From positions 5,844,001-5,908,000 of the forward strand of contig CP004371.1 in assembly GCA_000597885.1 (NCBI GenBank): DNA of 64,000 bases, read 5' to 3'. The stretch is from Flammeovirgaceae bacterium 311 (lineage in GTDB: Bacteria; Bacteroidota; Bacteroidia; Cytophagales; Cyclobacteriaceae). Positions 51,413-59,890 of the stretch are shown here, one piece after another (the first letter of the stretch is position 1; each line of letters begins with the position of its first letter). The notes beneath the pieces are model-generated. The model made no database searches, was not told the DNA's origin, and saw only the letters and a list, made by a program, of their open reading frames with translations. The translations under genes were made by a program, and so were the position numbers.

Positions 51413-52849
51413 ATGTCTAAACTTTTTATATTTGGCATAGGTGGAACAGGCGCCAGGGTGCTGCGTTCCTTAGGTATGCTAATGGCAGCGGGTGTTGGGA
51501 TTCGGGCGGAGCGTATCATCCCCATTATTGTAGATCCCGATACGCAGAATGCAGATCTTAACCGTACGGTAGAAATGCTCAAAAGCTATAAGCGTCTGCA
51601 GGCGGTAGCCGGCGATGAGAGTGGCTTCTTTAAGACCGACATCAGTAAGCTGGCAGACATGGACAGCAGGGGAGATGGCAGGGTAAAAGATGCCTTTACA
51701 TTTGATTTTGGCGGGATTAATCAGAGCTTCAAGGAATTCATCCATTTTAATGAAATGGACCCGGATACTCAGGCGCTTGTGCAGCTGCTCTATACTCAGG
51801 ATAACCTCAACAGCCCCCTGACCATTGGCTTTAAGGGAAGCCCAAATGTGGGCAGTGTGGTCCTTAACAAGCTGATCAACTCACCCGAGCTGCGCTTTTT
51901 TGCTGATAACTTCCGCAGGGGCGATCGTATATTCATCATCAGCTCCATCTTTGGGGGCACAGGTGCTGCTGGCTTTCCGCTGCTGCTTAAGAATCTGCGT
52001 AATCCAAATTCCGGCCTGCAAAATGCAGGTGACATCTCTACAGCACTTATCGGGGCCATTACGGTAAAACCTTATTTTGGCCTGCAAACTGAAAACGAAA
52101 GCGTGATTGATTCCAACGCTTTTATTACCAAAACCCGGGATGCACTGGCCTACTACAAAAATAACCTGGATGGCATCAACGCCCTCTATTACATAGCCGA
52201 TAATCCGGAAACGCCTTACGAGAACAGGCCCGGAGGTGCCAGCCAGCGTAATGATGCGCATTTGGTCGAGGTGCTGGCCGCTCTTTCTATTGTTGATTTT
52301 ATGGAATATGAAGATGCTGACCTGGCGGGTGATACCCTCTTCCATGAGTATGGCCTGAGGCAGGATAGCCCCAACATCACTTTCGAACATTTATACGAAG
52401 AAACCACCCACCGCATTGGCCAGCAGCTGGTAAAGTTTATGCTCTTTGCGAAGTATTATAAAGACTTCATTAAACAGGATGCCGGTAAAAACTATTACAA
52501 AGCGCTTAACCTGGATGCTGCCTTCTCTAACGACAGCTTTTACAAGGAGCTCAGGCATTTTCTGGAAAATAAACAGTGGGGCTTTTTTACCTGGCTGGAG
52601 GAGCTCTCCCGGAACAAGCGCAGTTTTATGCCCTTTAACCTTAGCACACAGGACCTGAATCTGCTGGTGCAGGGCAAGCCTGTAAGCCGTAGTTTCTTCA
52701 ACAAAGGCATTACGCACGATGGCTTTGTGGTAAGGCTGAACAAAGAAGAAAAAAATCTCTCATCTGAGGCGAACCCGAACCGAAAGTTCCTGAAGATGTT
52801 CAACCATGTTACAGAAGATTTTTACAACAACAAGATGCCTGGCATCTGA
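51413..52849 (+). CDS. Tubulin/FtsZ-fold GTPase-like protein (Tubulin_2 type)
   Basis: This 478-residue cytoplasmic protein has an N-terminal nucleotide loop FGIGGTGARVLRSL (Gly8-Gly13), equivalent to the FtsZ GxGGxGxN loop T1. The tubulin signature SSIFGGTGAAGFP (Gly181-Gly187) stands for the GGGTGTG T4 loop. TALIGAITVKPYF and a helix HLVEVLAALSIVDFMEYED follow where the T7 helix and catalytic acids would lie. It is clearly not FtsZ: the C-terminal domain is longer and the FtsZ tail is absent. It matches the 'tubulin-like' family proposed to work with VWA and OmpA-type partners in membrane remodelling. GTP hydrolysis and polymer formation are untested. It precedes the actin-fold gene by 14 nt. 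Confidence 0.82.
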   Translation: MSKLFIFGIGGTGARVLRSLGMLMAAGVGIRAERIIPIIVDPDTQNADLNRTVEMLKSYKRLQAVAGDESGFFKTDISKLADMDSRGDGRVKDAFTFDFGGINQSFKEFIHFNEMDPDTQALVQLLYTQDNLNSPLTIGFKGSPNVGSVVLNKLINSPELRFFADNFRRGDRIFIISSIFGGTGAAGFPLLLKNLRNPNSGLQNAGDISTALIGAITVKPYFGLQTENESVIDSNAFITKTRDALAYYKNNLDGINALYYIADNPETPYENRPGGASQRNDAHLVEVLAALSIVDFMEYEDADLAGDTLFHEYGLRQDSPNITFEHLYEETTHRIGQQLVKFMLFAKYYKDFIKQDAGKNYYKALNLDAAFSNDSFYKELRHFLENKQWGFFTWLEELSRNKRSFMPFNLSTQDLNLLVQGKPVSRSFFNKGITHDGFVVRLNKEEKNLSSEANPNRKFLKMFNHVTEDFYNNKMPGI

Positions 52850-52863
52850 TTGCATTTATTTTT

Positions 52864-55800
52864 ATGGCGAAAGTACTCCGATTACATACAAATGCCTCTA
52901 CCGAACTGGAAGGTTGGAAGCAAAGCGTGCAAATTGACAGCAGTCTGATCCAGCACATCTCTGACCCCAGTGGTGGCCGGGCCAGAAAGGTATCTACCTC
53001 GATACCCTCGCCACTTGCCAGGATGTACCTGTTCCGTACCGCCTTTGAGTTTGTGGTAAACTCTTCCAAACGCGACCTAAGCGATAATACCATTTACCAC
53101 AGCATGGTTTCGCAGTGCCTGGATGTAATTGAATTGTTGTACAATTTCCAGAAGTTCAAGCAGGCCGAAAAGCACCTGCTGATCCGCCGCTGGAACATCA
53201 ATGAAAAGCTGCAACAGCTGGAGGCCAGCCCGCAGCATCAGCTCCTGGCAAATACCCTGCAACTGTTTTTAAACTTCAACAATCCGCAGAGTCCTTTTAA
53301 CGGCTTTACGGATATCTACCTTATTTACTATAAGTACCGCATCATAGCAGGTACATCTCCTTTTACACTTGTTTTTACCCTGCCCGATTTAGGAGCACTG
53401 GATCTGAACAGCAGCAAGGGCTATCGCCTGTTCGATGAACCGGTACCGCTTTACCAGCGGCCCGACGATTTTCAGCTCTACCTGAACAAGCTGTTTCAGG
53501 CTTACCCGGAGCTGAAGGGCAAGTGCCAGGCCATGTACGAATATATCACCCTGGCACAGCGGCAAGCAGAGCCGCAACTGCAGCAAAGGCTTAATCAGCT
53601 GCAGTTCGAGGCTGGTTACGGGCCCGATAACTTCCTGAACGAATATGCTCCCCTTTACGACGACACCAACAGCCAGGTAGCAGTAGGAGGCATACGTCTC
53701 GCCACCGCACCGGCCGAAAATATTAACATCGCCCGCATAAGCGATTTTGTGCTTGAGCCTTCGCGCACGCCTGACGGTGATCGACTGCCCCTGGTTTTAA
53801 AAGAAGGACATTACCCTGGCTGGAACTATGTTTCCGGTCAGTGGCAGCAGGAAACAGAAGTGCCTCTTAAAAACACTGCACCACCGGAAAGTCGTATCCT
53901 TCCGGGGCTTTCAGATAAATATCCTTACCTCACGACCGGAGATTTTCTGGAAGATTACCTGCTGGAGCTTCCCTATGAGCTGAACAACGAGCGGTTTAAC
54001 TATGGCAAAGTGCAGTATCAGAATGGGGCAGAACGCGAGCGCACTTTCCGTTTCAACTACCTGCTGCCTATCCGCAAGGAGTATTTCAGTTACTTTAGCT
54101 TCCGGGATCTGGATAAGTACCTGACCTTTATTGTAGATCCTACCTACATCAAAGTACAGCTTTCTGTTCCTGTAAAACGGGGGCATATCCTGTTCGAAAA
54201 AATTTATTACGAAAACCCCCAGAACCCGCGTGATGCTAACGGACAGGAGATTCCTAAAAAAGGAAAAATTGTTTCTGCACGCCTCGGTCTGGGTGTATTC
54301 CCCTTTCTGAAGATGGCAGATCCTGCCTATAATGATTTCTACAAGATTATGCTCGTAGACCTGGAGGTAGACGGGCAGGCAGCCTTTGGTGACTTTGATA
54401 TGCAGTTTTACCTGGAGACCCAGCCCCTGCGGGAAACGCCGGAAGGCAGGGGCATCAGGAAAACACGCCGTATCAGCAAGCAGGAGGGAGCCTATGGCTC
54501 TACTTATTACGAGGTATTTAACACGCACTTCGATTATGCGGAGATCATACACCCCCTTAGCGAAAGAGGGCAGGAGCCAGTCAGAGGCTTGCTGATTCCT
54601 AAATGGCAGGAGGCAGGGCCCGGCACCAGGCGCTTTACTTTTGCCATTGATTTTGGTACTACCAACACCCACATTGCCTATACCACTGGTACTAATGTGG
54701 CACCACAGCCCTTCTCCATCGAAGAAAGCGATCCGCAGGTGGTTATGCTCAACAAACCCTCTGATGAACCCGGGCTGCTGCCTATTCAGCGATACAAACA
54801 GGCTTCGCTGCACAGGGCCATGGAGATCGATACGGTGGTGAGCCGTGAGTTTGTACCTTACCTGATTGGCGGCCAGGGTAGTGGCGCCGAGGTTTCCTTC
54901 CCTATTCGTACTGCCAGCTGTGAGGTGAGCGATTTCATTGCCAGGCCTACCGATATGCTGGGTAATATCAACATTGGCTTTGGCATTAACAAAGAGCTGG
55001 ATGTACCAGCACATACTGCTTACAAAACAGACCTGAAGTGGAGTACAGAGCTGGACCGAAAGGGCAACGACCGCATTGATGTATTCTTTAGTGAGCTGCT
55101 GCGCCTCATCAAGCACAAGGTGGCTTTGAACGATGGTATCCTGGAGCAGACCCGCCTGGTGTGGTTCTCACCACTAAGTCTCGATGCCTTTGCCTTCAAT
55201 CTTTTCGAAGAAAAGTGGACCCGTAACTATCGTCATATATTCCGTACCGAAAGAAAGCCGCTGCACCTGACAGAATCTGCGGCTCCTTACTACTATTTAT
55301 CCTCGGCAGGAGAGGTAGTGCCTACCCGTGAAGATCACTTGTTGAACATCGACATTGGAGGTGGCTCAACGGATATACTCTTTTTCATTAACCAGCAGCC
55401 TGCCTGGGGCTCATCCTTCCGCTTTGCTGGTAATGCACTCTGGGGCGATGGTTTTAACAAGATCTCAACCATCGACAATGGCTTTTTACTTGCTTACCAA
55501 AAGCTGGCCGACAAGCCCTTCAAGCCAAAGTCCATCAGCCAGACCTCTGCCGATGTGATCAACGATATCTTTAATAATGTAGATCCTGCCATGTTCAGCA
55601 ACGTGTTCATCAGGGCACGTTACCTGCGGATTATATTCTACCTGCACTATACAGCTATTCTCTACCACTGCGGTCAAATCATTAATTACCTGGACCTTAA
55701 AATTCCGCGTTATATCACCTTTAGTGGCAAGGGCAGCCTGTACCTTAACTTTTTAACAGGAGGCGGCAATACCAGCAGCCTTGAGCGGCTTACCCGTTCC

Positions 55801-56298
55801 CTGCTGGAAGAGGTGTGTAATACTCCGGTGCCTGATAACTTCCGGATCATACAGGCGCGCAAGCCTAAGGAGGCTACTGCCAATGGCGGGGTGTTCTTTA
55901 ATCCGGAAATACATGATTACGACGGTGCAAAAGCTGTAAAAATGCTGGGCACCGTGCAGGGACAAAACCTAGCTGAAAATCCGCTGCGTTACCACGATGC
56001 AGCTGCGGATATACAGCAGGATGTGCTCAAAAATGCAGAAGCTTTCTTTGACCTGGTACTGGGCAACGATAAGCTAACCGGCTTTTTCGACGACTTTGCC
56101 ATTGAAGCAGACCTGCCCTGGCTAAGGAAAACCATCAAGGCTAAATTATCTGATAGCCTGCACCTGGGCATGAACCGTTTGCTGGAGCACCGCAATATGG
56201 CAGAAAAACCACTGCCTGAAACCCTTTTCTTCTATCCGCTCTATCAAACGCTTTACGAATTATCAAAAGAAATTTACAAAGCTCATTATGACCGTTAA
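52864..56298 (+). CDS. Giant protein with actin/Hsp70-like (ASKHA) ATPase module
   Basis: The 1144-residue cytoplasmic protein has no membrane segment. The N-terminal 590 residues are unrecognised (helical to about 250, then beta-rich). The C-terminal part is an ASKHA ATPase: phosphate-1 loop FAIDFGTTNTHIAY (about 592-605), phosphate-2 loop NIDIGGGSTDILFF (about 827-840) and an adenosine-type motif TFSGKGSLYLNFL (about 951-963). Large bacterial relatives include SrfB-type virulence proteins, which are worth comparing. It sits between a tubulin-fold gene (14 nt) and an anchored coiled-coil gene (11-nt overlap), so a tubulin-like and an actin-like NTPase are encoded side by side. A chaperone-like or filament-forming role is inference. 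Confidence 0.82.
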   Translation: MAKVLRLHTNASTELEGWKQSVQIDSSLIQHISDPSGGRARKVSTSIPSPLARMYLFRTAFEFVVNSSKRDLSDNTIYHSMVSQCLDVIELLYNFQKFKQAEKHLLIRRWNINEKLQQLEASPQHQLLANTLQLFLNFNNPQSPFNGFTDIYLIYYKYRIIAGTSPFTLVFTLPDLGALDLNSSKGYRLFDEPVPLYQRPDDFQLYLNKLFQAYPELKGKCQAMYEYITLAQRQAEPQLQQRLNQLQFEAGYGPDNFLNEYAPLYDDTNSQVAVGGIRLATAPAENINIARISDFVLEPSRTPDGDRLPLVLKEGHYPGWNYVSGQWQQETEVPLKNTAPPESRILPGLSDKYPYLTTGDFLEDYLLELPYELNNERFNYGKVQYQNGAERERTFRFNYLLPIRKEYFSYFSFRDLDKYLTFIVDPTYIKVQLSVPVKRGHILFEKIYYENPQNPRDANGQEIPKKGKIVSARLGLGVFPFLKMADPAYNDFYKIMLVDLEVDGQAAFGDFDMQFYLETQPLRETPEGRGIRKTRRISKQEGAYGSTYYEVFNTHFDYAEIIHPLSERGQEPVRGLLIPKWQEAGPGTRRFTFAIDFGTTNTHIAYTTGTNVAPQPFSIEESDPQVVMLNKPSDEPGLLPIQRYKQASLHRAMEIDTVVSREFVPYLIGGQGSGAEVSFPIRTASCEVSDFIARPTDMLGNINIGFGINKELDVPAHTAYKTDLKWSTELDRKGNDRIDVFFSELLRLIKHKVALNDGILEQTRLVWFSPLSLDAFAFNLFEEKWTRNYRHIFRTERKPLHLTESAAPYYYLSSAGEVVPTREDHLLNIDIGGGSTDILFFINQQPAWGSSFRFAGNALWGDGFNKISTIDNGFLLAYQKLADKPFKPKSISQTSADVINDIFNNVDPAMFSNVFIRARYLRIIFYLHYTAILYHCGQIINYLDLKIPRYITFSGKGSLYLNFLTGGGNTSSLERLTRSLLEEVCNTPVPDNFRIIQARKPKEATANGGVFFNPEIHDYDGAKAVKMLGTVQGQNLAENPLRYHDAAADIQQDVLKNAEAFFDLVLGNDKLTGFFDDFAIEADLPWLRKTIKAKLSDSLHLGMNRLLEHRNMAEKPLPETLFFYPLYQTLYELSKEIYKAHYDR

Positions 56299-57553
56299 AT
56301 CTCTAATACTGCTGTTGTTAATGGGCTGCCTGCTGATGCCGGTTTGTGATTTGCTGGCGCAGAACGATAGCCTGGCTTTTCATCATGCCCGTTTGCGCAT
56401 CTGGTGCGAAACCACCCGTTTTGTTTATGAAGATAATGGCGCCGACAGCCTGCTGCCCAGCGTAAACTGCCAGTCGTGGGAGGCGCTCAATAACAGCATG
56501 GCTGCCACAGATGCCAGTCTGGGTGTTCAGCGGCTGATGAACAGTGTGGATAAGCCTGCTGTTTACCAGGGCTTTACTTCTACTGAGGCAAAACTCCAGA
56601 AGTTGGTCACTGAAATCAGCACCCGGCTAAAGCAATCATCCGTTCGCCGCACCAATGCAGTACGGCTTAACAGGGTAGACAGCCTGCAGCAGCAGCTAAT
56701 GCTGATAGCCCGCCAGGTAGGAGCCCAAAGCGAAGAGCTGGCTGCCACAGATAATGGGGCTGCAGATGATGCCTCAGCGGCACAAGGACCTGTTGTACCG
56801 GTTTCAGATTCTGCTACCAGTGCTACGGGTACTGATCTGCCCTGGAATGAAATTTTACAATGGCTTGCCATCCTGGCCCTGGGAGGATATCTCTTCTGGC
56901 GCCTGTACGATCTGGAAGGCCGCTATGCACGGCTAAAAAGAGAATTCCGGACACTGGAGAAGCAGGTGAATGAATTTGTGATTGCTACGGTGAGTCCGGG
57001 GCCGATGCCTGACGATAAACCGCCTGGCCTGACTGAAACAGATGTGAGAAAGCTGGTAATAGATGAGTTAATGCAGCTGGAGGAAGCAACAAAGCCTGAA
57101 TTAACAAAGCCTGACGCAGCTACAGCAGCACCTGCACAGCAACAGGAGCTGCCTAAGACCCCGGCTGCCCCGGCTCCGGTGCCTCCTGCTCCTGCATCCA
57201 CCCCAGCGCCAGCCAGCGCTAATAAGGATGCTGATTCGGCACTATTTTATGATAAAATGCCTTTTAGGGGCGGTTTTCATCAGAATGAAATGAGCCGTGA
57301 ACGGCAGCGCGATAGCATTTATACCATAAGCGTAGTGCCTGGCGGGACTGGCGAAGCAGAGTACTGGGTTACCGAAGATCCGGAGGTGCAGCGCTATGCC
57401 ATGCAAAATGGACTTAGCTTCTTTGAAGAAGGGTGTGATTTTACAGAGGTAGAAGAAAACCCCGGACGAGTGGTGAACGAAGAGAAAGGAAGGCTGCGGA
57501 AAGACGGAAGCATTTGGAAAATTCAGCAGAAAGCTAAAGTTCGTTTTGAGTAA
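56288..57553 (+). CDS. Exported single-pass protein with coiled coil and Pro/Ala linker
   Basis: The 421-residue protein has a signal peptide (about 4-24, LLAQN). A helical periplasmic region (25-150) and a low-complexity spacer precede a membrane helix at about 187-207 (EILQWLAILALGGYLFWRLYDL). A coiled coil (LEGRYARLKREFRTLEKQVNEF) and a Pro/Ala-rich linker (about 268-315) lead to a C-terminal cytoplasmic domain (about 320-421). No family was recognised. The topology puts an N-terminal half outside and a C-terminal domain inside, so it can link the periplasmic parts to the cytoplasmic NTPases. It overlaps the ASKHA gene by 11 nt and precedes the MotA-like gene by 3 nt. Confidence 0.78.
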   Translation: MTVKSLILLLLMGCLLMPVCDLLAQNDSLAFHHARLRIWCETTRFVYEDNGADSLLPSVNCQSWEALNNSMAATDASLGVQRLMNSVDKPAVYQGFTSTEAKLQKLVTEISTRLKQSSVRRTNAVRLNRVDSLQQQLMLIARQVGAQSEELAATDNGAADDASAAQGPVVPVSDSATSATGTDLPWNEILQWLAILALGGYLFWRLYDLEGRYARLKREFRTLEKQVNEFVIATVSPGPMPDDKPPGLTETDVRKLVIDELMQLEEATKPELTKPDAATAAPAQQQELPKTPAAPAPVPPAPASTPAPASANKDADSALFYDKMPFRGGFHQNEMSRERQRDSIYTISVVPGGTGEAEYWVTEDPEVQRYAMQNGLSFFEEGCDFTEVEENPGRVVNEEKGRLRKDGSIWKIQQKAKVRFE

Positions 57554-57556
57554 GGC

Positions 57557-59191
57557 ATGATCATTCTGGAAATCATTGTAATAATTGTAGTGGTTGCCCT
57601 GCAGCTGCGCGTGTTTCTTCAAAACAGGCAACAAGCTGCTGCGCTCCGCAATTTCTTTCCGGAAAAGAGCCAGCTCTATATGCAGGCGGCAGAACAGGCG
57701 GGTGCCACCCCAACAGGCAAACCATTAACAGCCATCCTGGAAGGGACACCCTATGTACTGGCGGCCGAACCCAACCATACCTTCAGGGTAAAAGGAAGAG
57801 ATGGTGAATTCTACGTGATTGAAGAAACAGCCCTGGATACCAGCACAGCGACTACCTATTTGCTTTCCAGGCAGGAGCTGGAGGAGCAATCGGGCAAGCC
57901 AGGGTTAAAGCTAATGGCAGAGGCACAACAACGTACCCAGTATAGTCTGGCAGAGGTGCCAGCTGCACACCAGCCCTCGGAAGCCTTTGCAGTTTTACTG
58001 CAGGAGGTGCAGGCGTATTTATTACGCAACCAGGGAACTGTAACCGGTTTGAATACCATTAAAGATATGAGTGAGCGCCGGCTGGAGGCCGAAACGGGCA
58101 ACCTGCAGGTAACAGTAGCCACTCCACTGTATATTGGACTTTTAGGTACTTTTTTGGGTGTAATTCTGGGACTTGGCGCCGTGGTTACCGGTGGTGTTAC
58201 AGAAGAGGCCATAGAGCGTTTTTTGCTTGGTGTTGTGGTGGCCATGCTGGGCAGCTTTTTCGGGCTGCTCTTTACCTTGCTGGGCAACCGGGAGTACAGG
58301 CTAGCCTCCGGAATAGCCTCGGTGCGCTTAAACGACTGGCTAAATTTTCTGCAGATACAATTGCTGCCCCGCCTGCAGTCAGACTTATCTCAAAGCCTGG
58401 GTAATTTAAAAGTAGTGCTTGATGAGTTTAATAAAGACTTTTTTCAGCGGATTAGCGATTTTAAATCAGTTTTTGCCAACCTGAACCAATATGTTGGTCT
58501 GCAGGAACGTTTTCTAGTTGCACTGCAGCAAACTGATTACAGCCAGCTGACAGAAGCCAACCTGCGTTTCTTTGAACAGATTCAGAAAAACGAGTCGATC
58601 TTTGAACGTTTTGGACAATACTTGCAGCGCCTGAATGAAAGCATGGATACAGGCCGTGAAGCTGCCTCTGATATAAGGGAGATTGTTGAACACCTGCGGC
58701 AGCTGGACGATGTTCAGGGCTATTTAAAGCAGAACGAGGAATTGATTCGTAAACAGTTGGGATATCTCTCGGCGCACCAGGATAAGATGGAGCAGTTAAC
58801 CTATGGCATACAACAGCATTTCATAGAGGCTGGAGATGAGATTGGAGCTCTGGTAAAGCAAAGGCTCCAGATTATGAAAAAGGAGGAGCAGGATGCAGGA
58901 GAAGAGCTGCGGCAGCATTTTGAACGCTTAAAGCAGGACAATGTATACCAGAAAATAACTGAACAGCTGCAGCCCATCCGCAATATGGAAGATGATGTGC
59001 AGAGCATGCGCGAGCTGTTTGCCGATACCCTGAAACACCTGCTGGAAACCCAGCAGTACCTGATCCGGAAGATTAACCAGGATGGCCAGACGCAGGGAAG
59101 AGTACTAAAAGAAATGGAATTACTCAATAACCATATGCAGCAGCTAAACGAGCGTAAAAGCTGGATGCATCGCATGTTTGGGGGACGCTAA
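57557..59191 (+). CDS. MotA/TolQ/ExbB-like ion-channel subunit with long cytoplasmic tail (ZorA-like)
   Basis: The protein has 544 residues. Membrane helix 1 is at 3-19, followed by a cytoplasmic insert (20-180). Helices 2 and 3 at about 186-212 and 220-243 carry the family signature (TPLYIGLLGTFLGVILGLG and FLLGVVVAMLGSFFGLLFTLLGN). A 300-residue predominantly helical/coiled-coil tail (about 245-544) rich in Gln and Glu completes it. A short membrane part with a long cytoplasmic helical tail is the layout of ZorA in Zorya, whereas MotA and ExbB tails are short. The MotB-like gene follows 18 nt later. It should form a pentameric proton- or sodium-driven stator around two MotB-like subunits. 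Confidence 0.85.
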   Translation: MIILEIIVIIVVVALQLRVFLQNRQQAAALRNFFPEKSQLYMQAAEQAGATPTGKPLTAILEGTPYVLAAEPNHTFRVKGRDGEFYVIEETALDTSTATTYLLSRQELEEQSGKPGLKLMAEAQQRTQYSLAEVPAAHQPSEAFAVLLQEVQAYLLRNQGTVTGLNTIKDMSERRLEAETGNLQVTVATPLYIGLLGTFLGVILGLGAVVTGGVTEEAIERFLLGVVVAMLGSFFGLLFTLLGNREYRLASGIASVRLNDWLNFLQIQLLPRLQSDLSQSLGNLKVVLDEFNKDFFQRISDFKSVFANLNQYVGLQERFLVALQQTDYSQLTEANLRFFEQIQKNESIFERFGQYLQRLNESMDTGREAASDIREIVEHLRQLDDVQGYLKQNEELIRKQLGYLSAHQDKMEQLTYGIQQHFIEAGDEIGALVKQRLQIMKKEEQDAGEELRQHFERLKQDNVYQKITEQLQPIRNMEDDVQSMRELFADTLKHLLETQQYLIRKINQDGQTQGRVLKEMELLNNHMQQLNERKSWMHRMFGGR

Positions 59192-59209
59192 GTTTGTTGA
59201 AAAACTAAC

Positions 59210-59890
59210 ATGCCTATGCGTGCGCCTTCAAATTTCTTCTGGCCCAGCTATGCTGATTTGCTCACAGCGCTCTTTGTTGTTATGATGGTTTTGTTTGTTT
59301 TGAGTTTCAGGCTTTTCCGCGAGCGGGAGGAACAGTTGGAAATATACGCAACTAACTACAAAAAAATTAAAGAATTAGAACAAGCCTTACATAGGTTAGA
59401 TGATAGTCCCTATTTTGAATTTCAGCCCCAAAATCAACGCTATGAGCTTATGGTGCCGGTTCAGTTTGCACAGTGGGAGTACGAGATACCACAAAAATAT
59501 ACTAAAAACCTTGTAGAAGCCGGCAAACAGTTACAAGCACTCATAGAGGAGGCAGACAGGGCCTCTATTGCGAATGAACTAGATGTGAAGTACCTTGTAA
59601 TAGTAGAAGGAATGGCAGCCCGGGATCCCAGGGACCAGCAAATCAACAGAGACCGTGCTTTTATACAGCAAACTTATTTGTTAAGTTATCAGCGGGCACT
59701 GGCACTGGCAAGTCTCTGGAAACGGAATGGCATTACCTTTGATAAAGATAATTTTGAGTTGATAATAGCTGGAAGTGGGATTTATGGAGCAGGCCGGTAC
59801 AGTGGCATTGGTGAAGAAGGGAAAAACCGGCGCTTTCTTATACAGATTATTCCTAAAACAGGGCAATTACAGAAGCGGGAGCATGAATAA
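59210..59890 (+). CDS. MotB/OmpA-like stator subunit (ZorB-like)
   Basis: This 226-residue protein has a short cytoplasmic start and one membrane helix (about 12-32) in FFWPSYADLLTALFVVMMVLFVL, where Asp16 is the ion-binding residue of MotB, ExbD and ZorB. A helical linker (FREREEQLEIYATNYKKIKELEQAL) is followed by an OmpA/MotB-like peptidoglycan-binding domain (about 80-215): LVIVEGMAARDP, YQRALALASLWKRNGI, GEEGKNRRFLIQI. It pairs with the MotA-like channel upstream. Its presence makes an ion-driven force-generating complex anchored to peptidoglycan highly likely; the driven process is unknown. Confidence 0.87.
   Translation: MPMRAPSNFFWPSYADLLTALFVVMMVLFVLSFRLFREREEQLEIYATNYKKIKELEQALHRLDDSPYFEFQPQNQRYELMVPVQFAQWEYEIPQKYTKNLVEAGKQLQALIEEADRASIANELDVKYLVIVEGMAARDPRDQQINRDRAFIQQTYLLSYQRALALASLWKRNGITFDKDNFELIIAGSGIYGAGRYSGIGEEGKNRRFLIQIIPKTGQLQKREHE

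Noticed and set aside
51413-52849. FtsZ cell-division gene
   Set aside because: Glycine loops are tubulin-like but the sequence lacks the FtsZ core and tail, and no division genes (ftsA, ftsQ, mur) are adjacent.
53911-55116. Leftward 401-codon frame opposite the ASKHA gene
   Set aside because: Antisense shadow. The rightward frame has clear actin/Hsp70 motifs and the leftward product has no domain or plausible start.
57557-59890. Complete Zorya defence system
   Set aside because: Only the ZorA/ZorB-like pair is present. No ZorC-, ZorD- (SNF2 helicase) or ZorE-like (HNH) gene is nearby; the HNH gene at 31324 is 26 kb away and of another family.
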